64,000 nt of DNA from Tetradesmus obliquus (GCA_030272155.1 CP126207.1:1178001-1242000), one strand, 5' to 3'. Shown: positions 11,579-47,965, numbered from the stretch's first letter. Made by a program: numbers and translations. Notes: a model not told the origin generated them from the sequence alone.

Positions 11579-13011
11579 TCACTCGCTGCTGCTGCCGCGG
11601 CCAGCAGAAATGACACCTAGAAGCACAAAGGCAGGTGCCGGCACAGTCACACCGCCCGCCCCTGCTGCTGTTGCCGCAAGATCATCAGCAGCAACAGCAG
11701 CAGTCAAGCCTGCTGCTGTACCATCCTCCATATGCGCGTCACTACAGCCCCCAAATGCAGCAGCAGCAGCAACAGCCGCAGGCAGGCCGCCAGCAGCTGC
11801 AGATATCTCCACTGCAGCAGCACCCGTGCTGCTGCCGCTGCTGCGCCGCTTGCTGCTGCGCTGCGTGCCCGCCGCTGCCTCTGTGCCCGCATCTGCAGCA
11901 GCAGCAGCAGCAGCAGCAAGGTTTGCTGCTGCTGGCTTGTCGTGTGGCTCCTCATTATCATTGAATGCTCCTTGGAGTGCCCGCTTGCGGCTCTCATGGC
12001 CATCTGGCCTGCTGTGCCCGCCTTTCGGTGCCGGGCAGGGCTCTACAGGGGGCACCAGCGGGGTTGCAGGAACCTGCGGCATTGCGAGTTGCAGGCGGCA
12101 GCAAGCAGGGACAGAAGTAAGCAAGTCTGCAGGTAGTGTCGCGGGTTGTGATGCTTGCGCTGCTGCTGGGTTTGAGACACACGGCAGTGACAGCTGCTGC
12201 GCATCTACGCCGGCGATTGAGCAATGCAAAGTGCTCCATGCACAGTCTGGTAGGCAGCATCCTATGCTATGCCATTTCAAATACTGACCTGTAGCTGCAG
12301 CTCCATCCTATTCAGCCATGCCTGCAGCCGGCCCCTGCTGCTGCTGCTGCCATGGCTGCACAGCACGCTGCTGCTGCTGCTGCTGCAGCAGCAGCTGCCG
12401 CCGCCATGCGCGGGCAGCGCAGCTGCTGCTGCTGCTGCTGGCGCCAGCGACCATGCACCGGCTGGCGTGCAGCTGCTGCTGCTAGTGCCGAGGTTTGGCG
12501 TGAAGGGCGGCAGCGGGGGCAGCGCTGCTGCTGCATCTGGCGCGGAAGGTGTGGCCGCGACAGGGCTGTCGTGGTGCTGCTGTGTCAGTGACAAGCACAG
12601 GCATCGGCGAGCACTCGGCCGCTTGCTCATTGGCTTGCAGGAATCTGCATCGTTGGCGCTGCTGCTGCGGGGGACTGCAGCTGGTGCTGCGAAGAGAGCG
12701 TCCTGCCACGTTGCGCCTGTTGGGCTAAGAGGCATGCCATCTGAAAGCTGCATGGGAGTGCCGCACAGGATCGAGAGCTGCGGCAGCATCTGCTGCAGTG
12801 CAGGCGTAGCGGTGCCCAGCTGCTGCTGCTGGAGCGACAGCGCTGCTGGTGCTCGCCGCTGCGCGATGCCTGAGGGACTGATGCTAAGGGAGCCACTGAT
12901 GCTGAGAGCTCCAGCTACGATGGACCGCAGGGTCTCGCTGCCTTGGTGGTCGCGTTCTTGACTCGGGCCCGAAGGGCAGCCATAAGAGCTGCACAAGCTG
13001 GCAGTCGCCAT
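11579..13011 (-). CDS. hypothetical Gln/Ser/Ala-rich protein, two-exon model
   Basis: I do not recognise this gene. The model has an ATG at 13,011, exon 1 from 13,011 to 12,289 (241 codons, ending in LQLQ before donor GTCAGT), and exon 2 from 12,196 to 11,579, entered at acceptor ATGCGCAG, with phase 0 kept. The product would be about 446 residues. Exon 1 carries a less biased stretch with a Ser/Ile-rich segment (SISGSLSISPSGIAQRR) and SLTQQHHDS. Exon 2 has two short basic patches (SRKRAL and SSKRRSS) that could be nuclear localisation signals, then an Ala-rich tail. The sense strand carries CAG-type triplets, as in the confident exons of this window. ACGCAG directly precedes the ATG, so a further upstream exon is possible, and the 3' end is also uncertain. 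Confidence 0.4.
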
Positions 13012-14130
13012 AGCTGCGTAAGGCTGTGACTGTTATGACCTGCGAGCCAGGAAACAAGCGCCAGGAAAAGGCGTCAAAGCGTCCGCCAGGTAGGCTTGGA
13101 GGGAACGCACGTCACAGGCAGGTTGCGCGCAGACTGCATCGCCTGATGCGCATAAGCACAGTTGCTGATAATGTTTTATGCTTTGACCGCACGCATGGAC
13201 CAGGCACAGGCTGCATTGGCCAAGAAAGACACCACTGCCCGATCGCACTCTGGAAGCCCAACCCGAGCACACCACGTTCCCCATGATATGTATGCATCCA
13301 CCATATGACAACCAATACAAAATGCGGGCCTTTCAGCAGCTGCTTGACGCACATCCAGACAAGGCCTACCTCTGCTTGTATATACGCTTCCAGCCGCCAG
13401 AGCCTGCTAAATCAGAACTAGAACCTGGATCCAGTGACAAAGGTCGAATCGAAGCCCAGCGAACACCGCTATCTCGCTCTAGCGCGCTTTTGTCTGGCGA
13501 CCACAGCTTGTATACTTTGAATCACTTCAATTCAATTCAACCCTCTTTCCAAAACTATTCACATAACCAGGAGCGATGGTGCTGCCTCGCACTACCTGGC
13601 AGTGAGCCGTGTGTTACGCTATGGTTTGAAGGTGGGTTTACTTGTTCACAGCAAGCACGCTGATCAGCGTGCGGAAGAGTTCTTAACTGCTGTAGGCGCT
13701 GCACCGCCTTTGGCTGTTATCAAAGCTGGAGCCTGAGTTTCAGTTGGCTGCCTGGCAGGCACTTCCTGGCTTGCCGTCCGAGCGAATGGGTCCGCTGCAG
13801 GCGTCAACGCACTGCTCTTCACACGCACATCCATGTTGTACTAAGCAGTAATTTGAACAATCTGCTTGCGTCATCCTTTCCCGCGCCCTGCATACCTACT
13901 ACAGGAGCAGTGACTCGGCATCACACAGCAGCACAGCAGCCTGCTGTCTGCCTGCAGCTACAGCAGCAGACACACGATGCGAGCGGCAAACCCCCTCGCA
14001 ATAAGTTTCATTACTTTGCACTGCGGGATAAAAGATAAAGCCGCCTATATGCTCGCATCTCCGGAAGTCGTCCTGCTTGCCAGCTGGGTAGTGTGGCAGC
14101 CTGAGTGTGGCATGACTCATTGCTGCACAG
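13012..14130. other. intergenic; unassigned open frame 13,283-13,663
   Basis: A 126-codon plus-strand frame (13,283-13,663) contains FQQLLDAHPDKAYLCLY. This faintly recalls the Leu/His/Pro-Asp pattern seen in tyrosine-recombinase retroelements of volvocine algae. The resemblance is too weak to assign, and no neighbouring parts were found. Nothing else is supported. Confidence 0.25.
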
Positions 14131-15571
14131 TCATCATCATCATCATCATCATCATGTTACTCATCAAGCCATAGCATCAACGCCATCGGCCCCGCGCCCC
14201 AATGGAGCGGCAACTACACCCTCGTGTTTGCAAGCATTACGCACACCCCAAGCCTTTTCAAAAAAATCAGCAATGAACCTAGACACCAGTAACCTAACAG
14301 AACCCCAAGCATCATCCGACACAAACCGCTTCACCTTCACCTCAGCATCTGTAATAGACAACAAGTTACGCAATTTTGCAGCGCAACCAGACAAAGCCCT
14401 AATCTCATTAAACATCTCATCTCTTTGCACAGACGTCGCAGCACAGTCAAACAACAAATGTGACAATGACTCCACACCAGCACCACACACCGGCCACCAA
14501 GGCGCCACCAAGGCGCCTTAAGGCTTCACACCCCATTCAGCCAAAGCAGCCGAGGAACACGGACGCTCCTTGCCACAGCGCATTGCACACTTAATTATGT
14601 CTGTCTGCACCTGATCAATCTGCTGCAGCTGCCTAGCTGTTAACGGGAACCACACTTCACTGCCGTACTCCACAACTGGACGAATGCAGGTCAACAGCAC
14701 AATACGCTTCACTTCAACACTGATATGACGGCTCTTCCATATGGGCATAAGCCCAGCTTTCACACGCTGCACTTTGGCAAGCATTTTGTCAAAATGCGTA
14801 CTCCAATTGCATGCGTTGTTGAACCACAAACCAAGATAGCAATATTCTGAAACGACTGGCACAGGAGCATCATTCCATATGATGCCAGAGTCAACCAGCT
14901 GACCACGCTGGCTGCGCTGACGACCTGGCAAGATGTGCATGACTGCAGACGTGGAACTGTTGAGCTTAAAGCGCCACTTGCAACTGTACTCATACACGGT
15001 TGCAGCAACGGCTTGAACTTCAGACAGAGAACCACACACAGCAACAAAATCATCTGCCTGCATGGCAGCCACAACCTGGCCAGCAGCTTCGTCAGATGGA
15101 CCTAGTAGCGTTATGCCGGGGTGGTTTGCATGCACCTTACGCAACAGGTCATCAATGAAAAACAGGTACAATGTGGGGGAGATGACATCACCCTCATGCA
15201 AGCCAAGATCGCATGAAAAGCTGTCAGTGACTCAACCTTCATGAGAAACCAGACGACGAGCGCCCTGATATAAGTTATACAGCACCCGGAACATCTTTCC
15301 TCGTACACCCTTCTCCCAGAGTTTGTAGAACAACCCATCAAGCCAGACAGTGGGAAAGGCTTTGTAGGTGTCAACAAAAAGCACATATGATTCCTTGCCC
15401 TCCGCTTTCCTTCCACACAAGATCTCACTTAGCACGCTATGGTGATTTGCACAGCTGCGCTTGGGCCTGAAACCATTCTGGCTTTCATGCAGCAACGGTG
15501 CTGCTGCCGTGGCAGCAGTAGTTGCTCGTGGTGGACCTGCTGGCTGCTGCTGCTGTGACTGTTGTTGTTGC

Positions 15572-15606
<35 letters not shown>

Positions 15607-17328
15607 TTGTGCTGCTGGCTGTGGTGCTGACCGCTGTTGCTGTTGTCCTGTCTGCTGGCTGTGGTGCTGCGGCTGCAATTCGCCCTCTGCAAACTTGATG
15701 AGGCGCTGATTAAGGACGCTGGTGTAAAATTTGTAAAGCACGCTGAGCAAGGTGATGCCACGATAGTTTGTAGGATCTGTAAGGTCTCCCTTCTTTGGCA
15801 TGTTCACAATTGTGCCGGGCACCTGATGTACCTGCTCCAGCTGCCACATAAGGCTGCAGTACTGCAGCAGCATATCAGCAACTGTGCTGCCTCCATACTT
15901 CAGGAGCTCGTTGACGATGCCCTCCTCCGCCGGGTTGCCAGCTTTGCCTGTGCGCAGGCGGTGCAGGCAGTCATGAACCTCATCAGCAGTGATGGCAGAG
16001 TCCAAGGGGCAGGGGGCAGAGGAATGAGAGTCACTCAAGCACTGCTGTACACTGGCAGTTACTTGAGATGCATATGCAGCGTCAAATTGGGGGGTTAGAT
16101 GACGCAAATGCTGCATGGCTGCCGACACGCTGGTAATGACACTTGAACGCATCTGCCTTTTCTGCCGGAGTGGAAGCCACATGTCCTGAGGGGTGCTGAA
16201 TGACACTAAACACAGCATCGCTGACATGCTTGGGGCACAGGTGGCGTATAAGCTGCCACATGTCCTATTCACCCAGCACGCTGTCATCATTCATGCGAGC
16301 ATTGTAAGCTGAAGTTACAGCATGCTCGCATTGCTGCTTGTGCTGTTTCTTGGCTGGTTTAATCAGCTGTGCTGCCGCTTTGCGCTGCTGTTGATACGCT
16401 GCCCAATCTGCCACAAGCCCTGTCGTCCTGTACTGCTCGAAGGCCTGGACCCTGGCTTGCACCGCGTTTGTCAGCTGCTGCAACCACCATGGAAAGGACT
16501 TGCCCACCAAAACCTGCTTATAACCAAAGCTGGCATTCACTGCATGGCGGATCGCTGCAAGCAGTTGCTCGTGTGCTTGCTGGACTGCTGCTGTGGCTGT
16601 CAGCTGTGTTGCAGCAACCTGCTGCTGCAGGGCGCTGATGGTGGCTGTGTAGACGTTCCCAAGCTGCGATAGAGCTGCCTGATATGCTTCAAGTTCGGCT
16701 GACTGCTCCTCATTCTGCAACCTAAAGTCCTTGGGCTGCGCATTGAGTCGCAGCACAACCTGTTTTGCAGGGCGGCGCGGCATGCGTCTGTTGAAACGGG
16801 CAAACACAGGCAGGTGGTCAGTGGCAGCAACAGTGCGGGGCCCAACCCGTGCAGTTGGGCGAGCAGCAAATTGGCAGGGCAGAGCGATGTCAGACGAAGC
16901 AATGATGTAATCGATGAGGGAGCAACCGTTCGACCTGATAAGGGTGAGATGTTGGCGGGGGCAGGCAGGTGGTGAGCGAGCATTGAGTGCGTACATGTTG
17001 AGGCTATCAAGCAGTGAGAGCAGCAAAGGGCCGTTACTGTTAGTACCCGCTTCCCCGTACATGCCAAAGCGCGCCGAGGGCGAGGCCGCCCTCCCGATCC
17101 TAGCATTGAAGTCCCCCATAACAATTAGTGAGCCATTTCTGGACAGGAATGCAAGGTCTTCTTGCAGTGCCGTGTAGGCAGCCCTCTTCAACGCCGCTGG
17201 CTTGCCTTCATCAGGCATATACACTACCCCGATGAACAGCTTGCGGGCACCACGCTGCGCTGGCATGACGAGCCACAGCGCCTCCTCATACTGCTGGTCT
17301 GCAAATGTAAACAGTTTCACTGAGTTAG
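14131..17328 (-). mobile_element. non-LTR retrotransposon (LINE), 5'-truncated and decayed
   Basis: Read on the minus strand, the element holds the C-terminal two-thirds of an AP endonuclease (17,328 to about 16,800: VVYMPDEGK, VMGDFNARIG, and AATDHLPVFARF for the SDH-type motif). A reverse transcriptase follows (about 15,960 to 14,780: GIVNELLKYGG, PKKGDLTDPTNYRGITLL, NGFRPKRSC, and MQADDFVAV with the catalytic DD pair). The C-terminus carries CGAGVESLSHLLFDC, as in the zf-RVT/CCHC-like tail of plant LINEs. The 3' end is an (ATG)n tail at 14,131-14,155. The N-terminal part of the endonuclease is missing. The reading frame has two in-frame stops (about 15,234 and 14,519) and one frameshift near 16,270, so this copy cannot encode a full protein. 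A roughly 20-residue Gln run plus flanking Gln/Pro/Ala sequence interrupts the RT. Confidence 0.93.
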
Positions 17329-17426
17329 CATACATTACATTACATTACATGCTCCACTCAACGAGGAGTGGGAACCCCAGTCAGGAGCCAACGAGAGGCT
17401 CATAGGGGGAGGAAACATCGAAGAAC
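17329..17426 (-). mobile_element. 3' end of a second repeat family ('family B') with (TAATG)n tail
   Basis: About 98 bases match, in reverse complement, the sequence at 63,578-63,680. Both encode FFDVSSPYEPLVGS followed by a stop, then about 40 bases, then (TAATG)3-4 ending in TATG. The two copies diverge just before FFDVSS and just after TATG, so the right boundary is a true 3' end. A short coding end plus a simple tail fits a non-LTR element, but no RT is present to prove it. It abuts the truncated 5' side of the LINE at 14.1-17.3 kb. Confidence 0.7.
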
Positions 17427-18073
17427 AACTCAAAGCAACAGAAGCACGCACAGCAACTCCCACACCCACAGTGTAAACAGGTGCAAGCAACGCACTGTGC
17501 AAAGGCACCATGTAACATAATTCTCACTCAAACGACTAGATGCGGCCCCCACCACCACGGCTGCAAGCTTGCTCAGATGTTCTGCTCTGCTGCTGCTGCT
17601 TCTAGCAGCAGTGCTTGCTCGGGTGTCAGCTGCAGTGCTCAGGGATCAGGCGGGGCACTGGTATAAAGGGTTACAACGTGCAAGCAGGTGGTGCTGGTGG
17701 CGGCATCCTCTTGCGCTGCTTGATGCAGAATATTGAAGTTATATTTGGTAGATCGTAGATGACGTACTGCTGTTGTTGACTCCTGAGGAGGCTCCTCTCC
17801 CTCTGCTCTGCAATAGGGACATTCGTGTTACCCCGCAAGCCGCAGCAACATTGCCATGCGCTGTGTGCTACCAGCAGATGCATCTGAGGCCCCCAGTCAG
17901 CCCCGTGCTACTCAAACTGTGGTTGTATATTTATACACAAGCGTGCGGGCATTCGAACACTAGCCTACTTCCAAAATGTGAAAATGTGAGTACTACAAAC
18001 AGCGCCGGCAGGTGTGTGGCAATTGCCTGCACTGCAGCCGGTGGCACGGGTGTAGCACAGCTAAGGCCGCACA

Positions 18074-18103
18074 CATCATCATGTTACCCATCAAGCCATA
18101 GCT
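18074..18103 (-). repeat. solitary LINE 3' tail remnant
   Basis: On the minus strand this reads CTATGGCTTGATGGGTAACA followed by TGATGATG, matching the last roughly 30 bases of the LINE at 14.1 kb. No coding part is attached. Confidence 0.7.
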
Positions 18104-19369
18104 TACTTTATATGGGAGGTTGTTGTGCCCTGTGTAACCTGCATGTGATGTAATCAACGCCAAGCTAAGGTTGCACTGCAAGCAGTACAACACCACCTGA
18201 TGTCAGTCCCAGCAGCCGCTGCTGTGACAGCAATGCCGCATTGCATAGTATGCGTGGGCTTTATCAGCAGTATTGCTATCCTGTTTGCATGCGCTTGTGT
18301 GCACAGCACCAGCAGAGCGCTGCAAAACACAGACTACACTTGCACGCATGATGATGAGACTACACTTGCACGCATCCACGTGCAATCCGTGTTACAACAT
18401 CTGAGTAGGACACATACTTTCAGCGCCAGAGCCAGCTTCAGCCCTGCTTGCATGTTGTAAAATGAAAACTCTCGTTTTACAACAACAAACGCTGAGTGCA
18501 AGCAGCACGCGACCGCAGGAGCACAGCATCGCAGCGCTGCAACACATGGGGACAAACTGTTCTGATGTTGAATCAGCATCATGGTGCCAAAAGCGGCCTG
18601 ATGTAGATCATACCACATAACATGCCTTTGGTTACTTGACATGCTATAGGTGTGGAGATGTCTGATGTTGTCAATGAAGGAGGGCGGACCCCTGCATTCA
18701 GATCTGAATCCAGAACTGGATCTAGAGCTAGATCTAGATCCCGGCCAGCCCAGCAACTGAAATAACGTAGCTCGCTGGTACACACCACTAGCACCGCAGC
18801 GCAGCACAGCACAACACCGCAAAACACTTATCTGCACCTTGCTGGTACGCACGCAACACTGTCAGCGCAGCGCAGCACAGCACAGCACAAAACTCCACCC
18901 TCCTACAACCGCTGCTCCTCGCAGCACGCATCACTCCTGACACACACAAACGTGGATACAGCCTTTCAGCGCCAGAGCCAGCTTCAGCCCTGCTTACATG
19001 TGGGAATGACAACTCTCCCTCTACAAACACGCACCACCGGCTGCCCTTGTACTGTCTTGTGGTTCGAATCAAGTGTGTAACAAGTTCGTAACAACTTCCG
19101 CTGCCCCATCCCCCTGCCTCGCTCGCACATGCACCAAACACCCTGACAACCGGTACCGCTGTGTGGTACTAGTAAGCAACACAATCCCACGTGCTGCTAG
19201 TAGGTGTTCCCCCCACACCCGAATTGCGCCGCAACAAAACCCAAGGCTGTTATGATACAATTAAACAACCCAGCACGGCCTGAGCACCACCCAGCCAACA
19301 GTAGATCGCAAAAAACGTGCAACAGCCACAGCCAATGTCACACCATTCAGCCTGCCGCATGTCACACCT

Positions 19370-19616
19370 TTTGGCGTTCAGCATGTCACACCACCAGCAT
19401 GTCACACCATTCAACATGTCACACCACCAGCATGTCACACCATTCAGCATGTCACACCATTCAGCAGCATGTCACACCACCAGCATGTCACACCACCAGC
19501 ATGTCACACCATTCAGCATGTCACACCATTCAGCTTGTCACACCACCAGCATGTCACACCATTCAGCATGTCACACCACCAGCATGTCACACCGCCAGCA
19601 TGTCACACCATTCAGC
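19370..19616. repeat. 16/17-bp minisatellite
   Basis: Two alternating units, CATGTCACACCACCAG (16 bp) and CATGTCACACCATTCAG (17 bp), make up an array of about 15 copies. Mixed order of the two unit types suggests unequal exchange. Confidence 0.95.
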
Positions 19617-20233
19617 CTGCCTCAGGCACTTTTGTAAAGATGCCTGGCGGCGCAGCAGCAGTCAGATCTCAAAGCACGCATGCCCATGCAGTAACAGTCA
19701 CATCAGGAAGCCAACCTCCTCGGCAACCTTGCTGCTGCTGCTGCGGCAGATAGTCACATCTGGAAGCACAGTCACATCTGGAGGCACGCTTTCCCATGCC
19801 GCACACAGCAGGCTCCGCCACATCCAACATGCAATAAAAATAATAATGGAAACACCTACATACATACAGCAGTGGGCGGCTGACATCACAGGCCATTGCT
19901 CAAGCCACACTGCGCCACTGTTTGCAGGAACAATCGCTGAGAGAATACATGTGGTAACAATGCTTCCAGCTCTGTGCCTTTTGCTCCTGTACTTAATGTA
20001 TGATTGTGGCCAGCACTGGAAGCAGCTATACCTGAAGTCCAAAACAATGCACCAGCACAGTTCAGCCAGTGCTGCTAAGGGACACAACAACTGAACCCTA
20101 ACACCTACGCTTATGCTGAGAAAAAACCCAGCTGAGCACTGCTTCTCCACAACTACAACCGCTGCAGACGAACGAAGCAGCAGCTCCATAGGGCAAGCTG
20201 TGTCACTCAGCAGCGACCGAAGCAGATGCAAGC

Positions 20234-20264
<31 letters not shown>

Positions 20265-20348
20265 GCGATAGCCCCGCTGCAGACCAACGAAGCAGCAGCT
20301 CCACAGCGCAAGCTGTGTCGCCCATCAGCAGTCGAACCAGATGCAACC

Positions 20349-44272
<23,924 letters not shown>

Positions 44273-45241
44273 CTGTTGTTCATCAAAACATACATACGTA
44301 CATATGTCAACACACAATGTGAAAACATCACATGCAGAGGTCGATGGTTAAGCACAGCAGGAGTGCACAAGGAGTTTGATAGCAGCAGCCTGTCAGATTT
44401 GTGTTGCTCCTGCATGCAGCTATCTGCTGGGCCCTAGTGCTGCCACCTGCTTGCAGGCCAGCCTACTGGATGCTGCTTATCATGTTCAAGGCCCACATAT
44501 GATTGTATTTAGCTGCTGTGGCGATCTGCTGCAGCACAGCTGCACAGAGTTTGCTTTGGCGGGCTCACCGTCAGCTGCAGCATGCAAGGTGCTGGCACGT
44601 CAGCCTAATGAATCCGCAAGCGCGTTGATATTCGATCCCTTACCCATGAAATGCTTTTGATGCTCTCCAGCTCGTGGTTGTTGCTGCCTTTCAATCCTTC
44701 AGCCCAAACCACCTGCGAATGGCCAGGCAAGACCCAGAAGCCCAATCATTACCGCTTCATATCGATGTATAAAGCTCAAGTAAAGCAATTGGCTTCCAGG
44801 GGTTGCTGCCAGAGGTCGCAGGAAGAGGCAGTTGTGCTTTGCTTAGCTATGCAGCAGCAGTCCAGCATCCCTTACTCAAAACAGCTCCAGTGAAACCAGA
44901 ACAACAGTCTCACCGAGCGATTAAGGCTCGCCATGCTGGCTGGGCCTGCTTTTTCATCGTTGCTCCCCGCAAGCAGCCTGGCCCCAAGCTGGCATGTTGC
45001 GCAGCGGCTGTTGAATAAGTTCAATCAAGTGTACCGAAGCATAAAACAATCTAGAATCGAGCACTGAGCTCCGCCTGCCTAAACTCGAGAGCGGTCGTGT
45101 TGACCGGATCAACGGGCTCAAGACCAACGACGAAAACATCACAAAACATACATCAGCATATGTCTAAGGTTATTGGCCGTCGATCGCTGCCTGCTTCTAC
45201 AGCGACCCAGACATGTCACTCAGCACTTTCAAACCACCTCA

Positions 45242-45559
45242 GGGTAGGGATTACTTGTAACTGCCACAGTGACTTCGGATAGGAGGCCCTCGAAACAGCC
45301 CCACCCCCTGGGGCATTGGCAAAAGGGCTTTCGCCCAAAAGTGCCCCAGCCCCCCCCCCCCCCCCCCCCCCCTCCCAGGCCCCGTGTCCCAGTGAAAAAC
45401 GGCCCTCAAAGGCTCCAAACCGCCCCCAGCCCCTCCTGCGGGGGGCCTGGATAGGGGGGGGGGGGGGGGGCTTGCCTGTTGCGAGGAAAGCCCCTGCCCC
45501 CCCCCCCCCCCCCCCCCGCTATCCGAAGTCACTGTGACAGTTACAAGTAATCTCTACCC
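45242..45559. mobile_element. MITE-like non-autonomous DNA element with 41-bp terminal inverted repeats
   Basis: The ends, 45,242-45,282 and 45,519-45,559, are inverted repeats of 41 bp with two mismatches, starting GGGTAGGGATTACTTGTAAC and ending CCC. TCA flanks both sides, consistent with a 3-bp target-site duplication of PIF/Harbinger-like or CACTA-like elements. The similarity continues outward for a few bases (CACCTCA / TCAGGTG), so the exact end is open to debate. The 236-bp core holds two poly-C runs of over 20 bases and one poly-G run of about 18, and codes for nothing. A transposase source is not in this window. Confidence 0.8.
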
Positions 45560-45904
45560 TCAGGTGTCAGTGACAGCACAGCACTGCTGCCATTGTGTGG
45601 CCCGCGATTACAATCTCACGGCAGCAGCAGGCGGCAGGGCCTTTGGAATATGCTGTTGGCTGACTTTGCGCCTCTCAGTGCGTTTGGTGGACAACCAGTG
45701 AGCAGCATCCCCGCATGCGTCCCGGACCGGACGGCATCCAAGATCTGCTGCCACTGTACAGCACAAACCGTCCGCAACTTGCGGACCGCAAGAGCAGTGA
45801 AACAAGATAGAATGACACTGCTAAAACCCAAATATCCGAAGTAGATGCATATCTACGCACCTTTCAGCATTGCTGGAGCAGTGTGGTGACGGAGCCCTCA
45901 GGGC

Positions 45905-45939
45905 TGGCACTGCCAGTGGCAGTGGCACTGGCAGTGCCA
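45905..45939. repeat. 14-bp-stem hairpin
   Basis: TGGCACTGCCAGTG and its exact reverse complement are separated by 7 bases. There is no T-run and no gene next to it, so a terminator role is not suggested. Confidence 0.85.
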
Positions 45940-46537
45940 CTACTAGGTAGCGGCATATCTAGCTGCTGGTAGCGGCTGGTACGACACATCGCTGGCAGAC
46001 CGCGCCACAAAACTGCTCACTTGCACCTCACTGCTCTCTCACATATCCAGAAGTCATCGGCATCACTGGCAAGGGTAAGTTGCATTGTTCCAACACGTGG
46101 TGTGGTTTGGCAACGGCAACAGCAGCAGTGGAGGTACAAAGGTACTGCCTGCGCAGGTGAAGACCTTTTGAATGGTGTTAGGTGGGGGCTAGGGGGGCCT
46201 AGGAGGTTAGGTTGGGTTGAATGGTGATACATCGTCATTGCTCCAACACCACAACGGTCGCCGCACCATCAAATACCCTATGAATGTGTGCTGTTACATC
46301 ATGATGTTCATCTTCTTCTCAGGGTTGTCCTCGTCTCATGATGTTCATATCCACTGGAGATGGCATCTGTATCAATCATCTCACAGGATGACATCACAGC
46401 ATGCATCAACCCAAGGCTCATAGGGTCAAAGCCCACGTCTGATAACAATCCAAAGCCCAGCATCACCATCAGCATCACACTACCAATAAGAGGCAAGCCA
46501 TCAAAGCTCTTATAGCACAGTGCGGCATGCATTGCTG

Positions 46538-46700
46538 CATCATCATCACGTTAGTCACCAAGCCATCATGGCCATGGTAGCATGCATTCTTTGGTGGAAC
46601 ATCAGGCATGGCAAGGCCGCTGGGAGGGGCGACCTCAGGAGCTGTTACGCCTAGCCTAATGAAACCCCACACCGTATCAAGAGCTGCAGAAATTACTAAT
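46538..46700 (-). mobile_element. LINE 3' end remnant
   Basis: On the minus strand the translation ISAALDTVWGF...GVTAPEVAPPSG, followed by an (ATG)n-like tail at 46,538-46,552, resembles the C-terminal end of the 14.1-kb LINE (FIADFFEKAWGV...GVVAAPLG plus GTAACATGATG tail). It is short and diverged, so it is an old copy. Confidence 0.55.
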
Positions 46701-47933
46701 TGCAATAGCACAATGAACCGCCCGCAGAGCGGCTCAACAGGCGCGCGACAGTGCAAACGCCAGGGATAGCAGCCAGGCCATGCTTTTCACATGCTTTTTT
46801 TACCAGGGGGAGCGAAACCCTACTGGCGGGCCATACACAGCAATCAAGCGAACCTGGCTGCCGGAGGCCTACGGCACTGCCGTCACCAGCAAGACACGCA
46901 AACACCCCTATACAGGAGGTGCCAGGCCATGCTTTTTCACATGCTTTCAACAATACACAAGCCGGCAGACCATACAAGCAGTACACACCAGCAGTGCTGC
47001 ATTTAGCAGGTGCTCCAGCAAGCTCAGGGCACTCAAAAGACAGACATACGCGCAAGAACAACGCAGGACACACTTGAGAGGCATATCAGTGTGGTTGATT
47101 GTGCCGAGCACTGCTAGCATGCGGCTGTCAGCAGGAATGCTTGTTCAGACAGGCCGCAAAAGAACGCTTCAAGGCATTGCGGCCAAGCGCTCCGCCACAG
47201 CCACAGCTCCGCAGCGCACGCCCGTGTTTCTGTGTGTAAATGTGTGTTTGTGTATGTTTGTGTGGCGTTGCCGCATCACCCAACACATCAGAGACACATG
47301 CAAGTCTCTGCATCAAGATCACTCATGCAAGTGTACACAGGTCTCTGTAAGATTACTCATGCAAGTCTCTGCATCCAGATTAGCGCGTGCGTGCGTGCAT
47401 CAGATCGCATGACGCGCCGAGCTGTGCACCAGCAATCATCTGTACTGCCGGAGCCTGCCTGTTGCATCAGACAGGCATCAGCAGATCCCATACCAGAAAG
47501 AATGCAGAATTCAAGCCTGCTGGGCATTGCTCATCTGGCCGCTACCGAAACAATCACCTCATTGCCATCACTGGTAGCTAGGCTGCTGCTGCTGCTGCTG
47601 CCGTGTGCAGCGCACTGCGCTAGGCGCGTGGGTAGTTTCAACACCACAAGCACTGTCACTGTCACTGTCAGATGCACTGGCACTGCTTCAGCACCACCGG
47701 CACAGCCAGACAAAAAGACAGGGACACGCACCTGCACTTCTGATGCACCAGCAGCCGCAATAATTGATGACTGTCTCCTCAGAAGCAGGACAGGCAGGGA
47801 CAATACACCTGTAATCAGCTGCAGTTCTGACGCGCGGTGCGCTCTCAGCAACCGCAGGGACAACCAGACGCAAACAGGATCAGACACCGGCCGCGTAATT
47901 ACTATCAGACGTGCGATGAGGCTCTTTGCTCAA

Positions 47934-47965
47934 GTGCGCTGCGGGTGGCAGCACCCGCAGCGCAC
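47934..47965. repeat. perfect 14-bp-stem hairpin
   Basis: GTGCGCTGCGGGTG and its exact reverse complement are separated by GCAG. It is very GC-rich. No associated gene is recognised. Confidence 0.9.

Larger units (their letters stand above)
17427..20348. other. intergenic region
   Basis: No gene is supported. It contains a LINE tail (18,074), an imperfect duplication of CAGCGCCAGAGCCAGCTTCA (18,421 and 18,966), a 9-bp-stem hairpin (18,454-18,483), and the satellite at 19,370. A 296-codon plus-strand frame across the satellite is a by-product of the repeat. Confidence 0.45.

Noticed and set aside
13283-13663. Tyrosine-recombinase retroelement fragment
   Set aside because: Only one short weak similarity (LLDAHPDKAYL) was seen, with no supporting parts, so no element was called.
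19040-19075. tRNA B-box-like GGTTCGAATC
   Set aside because: No matching A-box, no cloverleaf and no acceptor stem could be formed around it.
19204-20094. 296-codon plus-strand open frame
   Set aside because: Its core is a read-through of the 16/17-bp minisatellite; the flanking parts have no recognisable content.
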